From assembly GCA_944358755.1 (NCBI GenBank), contig CALVRY010000043.1, positions 1 to 8,696 on the forward strand: a stretch of 8,696 nucleotides of DNA. Reading direction: 5' to 3'. Below, piece by piece: positions 5,753 to 8,696 of this stretch. A model generated the notes under the pieces. The model was not told where the DNA came from and did no database searches. It was given only the letters and a program-made list of their open reading frames with translations. The stretch's first letter is position 1. Every line of letters starts with the position of its first letter. A program made the translations under genes and the position numbers. Origin of the DNA: an uncultured Bacilli bacterium (GTDB lineage Bacteria > Bacillota_I > Bacilli_A > RFN20 > CAG-826).

Positions 5753-6472
5753 ATGGAAGAAAAAAGCGAATTAGTAATTTCGAATATTGGAAAAGTTTAC
5801 GGAAATAAGAAAAAAGGCGAACAAGAAGTAATCGCTCTTGAAGATGTAAATTTTAAGATAAATAAGGGAGAATTTGTCTTTATTTTGGGGCCAAGTGGTG
5901 CTGGAAAATCTACTTTATTAAATATACTTGGCGGAATGGATAAAGCAACAACAGGCAAATATTTTTTAAATGACAAAGACATTACTAGTTTGAACGAGAA
6001 AGATTTAGCTAAATTTAGACAACACGATATTGGATTTGTTTTCCAATTTTATAATCTGATTTCGTCTCTTACAGCTTATGAAAATATTTATTTAGCATCA
6101 TCCCTTGTTCAAGAACATTTTGATCCAATGCAAATTTTAGAATTAGTTGGATTAAAAAATCGCGCTAATAATTTTCCTAGCCAACTATCAGGCGGAGAAC
6201 AACAAAGAATTTCTATCGCTCGTGCATTAGTTAAAAATCCTACTTTATTACTTTGTGACGAACCAACAGGTGCGCTTGATTCAAAAACTGGTGTAGAAAT
6301 CATGGAACTTCTCCATCGAGTTTGTAAAAGTCAAAACAAAACTGTAATTGTTGTTACTCATAATAGAGCTTTAACGGTTATCGCAGATCGAATTATTGAA
6401 ATTCAAGATGGCAAACTTGTAGCAAATAAAGTTATTGAAAATCCAGGAAAAGTTAGTGATATAGAGCGGTAA
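5753..6472 (+). CDS. ABC transporter ATP-binding protein, MacB/LolD type
   Basis: 239 residues from the ATG at 5753, the usual size for this ATPase subfamily. All nucleotide-binding motifs are present: Walker A GPSGAGKS at 46-53, Q-loop Gln98 (FVFQFYNL), signature LSGGEQQ at 145-151, Walker B LLLCDE ending in D169-E170, D-loop near 174-177 (ALDS) and switch His203 (VVVTHN). The Q-loop and signature wording are typical of ATPases that pair with FtsX/MacB-type permeases, which usually drive extraction or mechanical work on envelope substrates rather than channel transport. The permease gene follows after one base, so the two should form one complex, probably with two ATPase subunits. The substrate cannot be deduced. 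The protein has no membrane segment and acts on the cytoplasmic face. Confidence 0.94.
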   Translation: MEEKSELVISNIGKVYGNKKKGEQEVIALEDVNFKINKGEFVFILGPSGAGKSTLLNILGGMDKATTGKYFLNDKDITSLNEKDLAKFRQHDIGFVFQFYNLISSLTAYENIYLASSLVQEHFDPMQILELVGLKNRANNFPSQLSGGEQQRISIARALVKNPTLLLCDEPTGALDSKTGVEIMELLHRVCKSQNKTVIVVTHNRALTVIADRIIEIQDGKLVANKVIENPGKVSDIER

Positions 6473-6473
6473 T

Positions 6474-8696
6474 ATGCGACTTTTTAAAACTTTAGCAAAA
6501 AAACTTTTTAGAGATATTTTTAAAAATCTTCGACAATTTTTGTCGATTATCTTTATTATTGGTATTTCGGTAACTTTATATGTTGGACTTGATGCAAACG
6601 CTCAAAGTTTTGAAAATAGAGTTAACGAAGTTTATAAAGTTGGTAATGTTGCAGATGAATGGATTACAATAAATCCTAATTTTACAAATTTTGAAGATAG
6701 TAAAAACGATTTAGAGTTTATTAAAAAAGAAGCAAAAGTAGATGAAGGTGGAGCAGTAGAAACTAGATTTTACATTCCTTCTAGCATTGGCTCAACTAGC
6801 GTTAGTGCCTTAATGATGGATAAACTTCCTACGATTAATAAGCCTTATGACCTAGAAGTTGGATATTATAATGATAATAATTTCTTCTTTGTTGATCGCG
6901 CTCTTGTTCAAAGATATGAAGATAATAATGCTAAAAAGTTGAAATTAGGTGACACTTTACCTATCAATTTTGACGCAAATTACATCAAACAAATGGTGAG
7001 AAATTTAGCTAGCGACCCAGATTCTCTTGTTGAACTTGTTAATTTAATGCTCGAAGACACTGGAATTAATGAAAATATCAAAACTATAATCGATAATTTA
7101 GTTAGAAATTATTCCACAGAAATTGGAAATATCATAATTCAAGTCGTTGAAACGATTTTTAAAGACGACGTAATCGAATTTGAAGCAAGTATTAATGGGA
7201 TTATGAATCACCCAGAAAATCTTGATAGTGGAGAATTTTCTAGTTCGAATTATTTGATTTCAACTAGATTGGTTTTAACAAATATTATTGATTATGTAGG
7301 AAATCAATTTAGTTCAAGTTCAATTATCAGTGCTATTGACTCTTTTCTTGAAACAAGTGAAAATCAACTTTTAAATACTTTACTTACAAGCGTTAATAAT
7401 TATTTAAAAGAAGGAGATAACGCAATACAACTTGATGCAGTCATTCTTCTTTCAATTAACTCGTTAACAACCGAAATTGAAGATAGAAGTAATGCTCAAT
7501 TTGAAGAATTTATGTCCTCATTTTTCAACCAAATCCTTGTAAAACTCCCTTCAAATATTAAAATTGATGATTTTGAAGATAGCATAAATAGATATTATGA
7601 AAGCAAGGAAGAGAACAATTTACTTGCTGCTCTTGCTCGTTCTAATTATCCAAGTATGCTCTCGGTTGAAAATGATATTAATCAAGCAAAACAATTAACT
7701 TTAGTTTTCCCTATAATTTTCTTCGTAGTTGCTTTATTAATTGTTTTAACAACAATCTCTTCTTTAATTTTAAAAGATAGAGTTCAAATTGGCACGTTTA
7801 AGGCACTTGGTATTAAAAAAGTTCATATTGCTTTCTATTATTTAGCAGAAATGAACATTGTTACGATTTTAGGAATTGTAATTGGTTTAATAATTGGCCC
7901 AATTTTACTTCCTTATATAATGAATATAAAATATGACATTTTATATTCTATCCCAAGTTTAACTTATCTTTTCCCTTGGGTTACGGCGCTTGTTATGACT
8001 TTAATTTTGGTTGTTCTTGTAAGTGGCTTAACCATCGCACTTTTATATAGCGAATTGCGACTTTCTCCAAGCGAAACAATGAGAACGAAATCTCCTAAAA
8101 TTTCACGTTTTAAAGCGCACAAACATTTAATTAAAAACACCTCATTTATGATGGCAATAAGAAATATTAAAGTTCACTTTGCTAAGTCGCTGATGGTCAT
8201 AATTGGGGTTATGGGTTGCACAGGTTTACTTATCTGTGGAATGGGAATTGATGACACTATAAATTATGGGAAAGACCATGATTTAGCCAATTTTTTCAAT
8301 TCTGATGTTACTGTAACCTTAAATGGCTCGCCTGAAAGAGGTGTCGCAAAAGAAGAACTTTTAACAATGAATGGAATTAGTGAAGTTGAGGAATATTCAA
8401 CAACACAGATAACCGTTAATAGTGATCATGGTTCAATTTCGACTTCTTTATATGGCGTTGAAACAAATTCTAAATTCTTTGGTTTTGATGACGAACTTGA
8501 GGATGGCAAACGGGAAGAAAATACGGTTGCGATAACTCAAGCTAAAGCCGAAGATTTAGGAGTAGGGGTTGGAGATATCGTCACTTTTGATGTTAATGGA
8601 AAAATATATAAAAAAGAAATTGGATATATTTTCTATGCTTTCTTTGTAAATGGAGTTTATATGTACGTTGAAAGTGAGCCAGAACTATTTGTTTCA
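6474..8696 (+). CDS. Partial FtsX/MacB-type ABC transporter permease
   Basis: The frame is open for 741 codons from the ATG at 6474 to the right edge; relatives of this two-unit type often exceed 1,000 residues. Transmembrane helix 1 (about 20-40) follows a basic N-terminus. A long extracytoplasmic region (about 41-408) comes next, then the first FtsX core: helices at about 409-430 (FPIIFFVVALLIVL), 461-483 and 500-522, with the typical VQIGTFKALG cytoplasmic segment between the first two. A second unit begins with the FMMAIRNI motif, a helix at about 572-594 and a second external domain. Both external domains carry the same pattern ending in a GD turn (G159-D160 and G700-D701). In the first unit, about 240 mostly helical residues (165-405) follow that turn. 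The ATG lies one base after the ATPase stop, with only a weak GAGCGG (6464-6469) upstream, so coupling is likely. The substrate is unknown. Confidence 0.92.
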   Translation, partial: MRLFKTLAKKLFRDIFKNLRQFLSIIFIIGISVTLYVGLDANAQSFENRVNEVYKVGNVADEWITINPNFTNFEDSKNDLEFIKKEAKVDEGGAVETRFYIPSSIGSTSVSALMMDKLPTINKPYDLEVGYYNDNNFFFVDRALVQRYEDNNAKKLKLGDTLPINFDANYIKQMVRNLASDPDSLVELVNLMLEDTGINENIKTIIDNLVRNYSTEIGNIIIQVVETIFKDDVIEFEASINGIMNHPENLDSGEFSSSNYLISTRLVLTNIIDYVGNQFSSSSIISAIDSFLETSENQLLNTLLTSVNNYLKEGDNAIQLDAVILLSINSLTTEIEDRSNAQFEEFMSSFFNQILVKLPSNIKIDDFEDSINRYYESKEENNLLAALARSNYPSMLSVENDINQAKQLTLVFPIIFFVVALLIVLTTISSLILKDRVQIGTFKALGIKKVHIAFYYLAEMNIVTILGIVIGLIIGPILLPYIMNIKYDILYSIPSLTYLFPWVTALVMTLILVVLVSGLTIALLYSELRLSPSETMRTKSPKISRFKAHKHLIKNTSFMMAIRNIKVHFAKSLMVIIGVMGCTGLLICGMGIDDTINYGKDHDLANFFNSDVTVTLNGSPERGVAKEELLTMNGISEVEEYSTTQITVNSDHGSISTSLYGVETNSKFFGFDDELEDGKREENTVAITQAKAEDLGVGVGDIVTFDVNGKIYKKEIGYIFYAFFVNGVYMYVESEPELFVS

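Overview
The window is AT-rich bacterial DNA (GC roughly 30% by eye). Arginine is mostly AGA, lysine mostly AAA, and genes are packed 1-3 bases apart. Tryptophan is TGG throughout and no long frame contains an internal TGA, so the ordinary bacterial code fits and the Mycoplasma code does not. Together with the protein families, this suggests a low-GC Bacillota lineage, perhaps an uncultured gut Bacilli group related to the Mollicutes (RF39, Acholeplasma or Erysipelotrichales type). That placement is inferred from composition and general protein character, not from a search.

Layout. (1) Bases 1-554, minus strand: the start of a membrane protein with an N-terminal zinc ribbon, possibly a CPBP-type intramembrane protease, cut by the left edge. 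(2) Bases 555-587: a 33-base divergent gap filled by a 22-base perfect palindrome that places a TATAAT box on each strand. (3) Bases 588-3969, plus strand: a four-gene run of a YigZ/IMPACT protein, an Mrp/Nbp35-type iron-sulfur carrier ATPase, aminopeptidase P and a HAD-family hydrolase with an unusual motif I. The genes overlap or lie 2-3 bases apart, so they are probably one transcript. (4) Bases 3970-4143: a 174-base gap with an eight-unit degenerate repeat of about 20 bases, ending in a hairpin, a TATAAT box and a T-run that touches the next start codon. (5) Bases 4144-8696, plus strand: cardiolipin synthase, an ABC ATPase of the MacB/LolD type and its large FtsX-type permease, which is cut by the right edge. 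These three are also tightly packed.

How they fit together. The first run is a housekeeping set for protein and peptide turnover and Fe-S cluster delivery. The second is a cell-envelope set: one enzyme makes cardiolipin, and an ABC transporter with large extracellular domains presumably acts on a membrane or envelope substrate. The first genes of all three transcription units lack a Shine-Dalgarno sequence and have TATAAT only 7-14 bases before the ATG, which suggests leaderless or very short-leader mRNAs. Three internal genes have clear purine-rich ribosome sites.

I see no mobile element, CRISPR array, tRNA, rRNA or defence system. The most unusual signals are the 20-base periodic array before cls and the palindromic two-way promoter. 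No whole new system is supported by what is visible.
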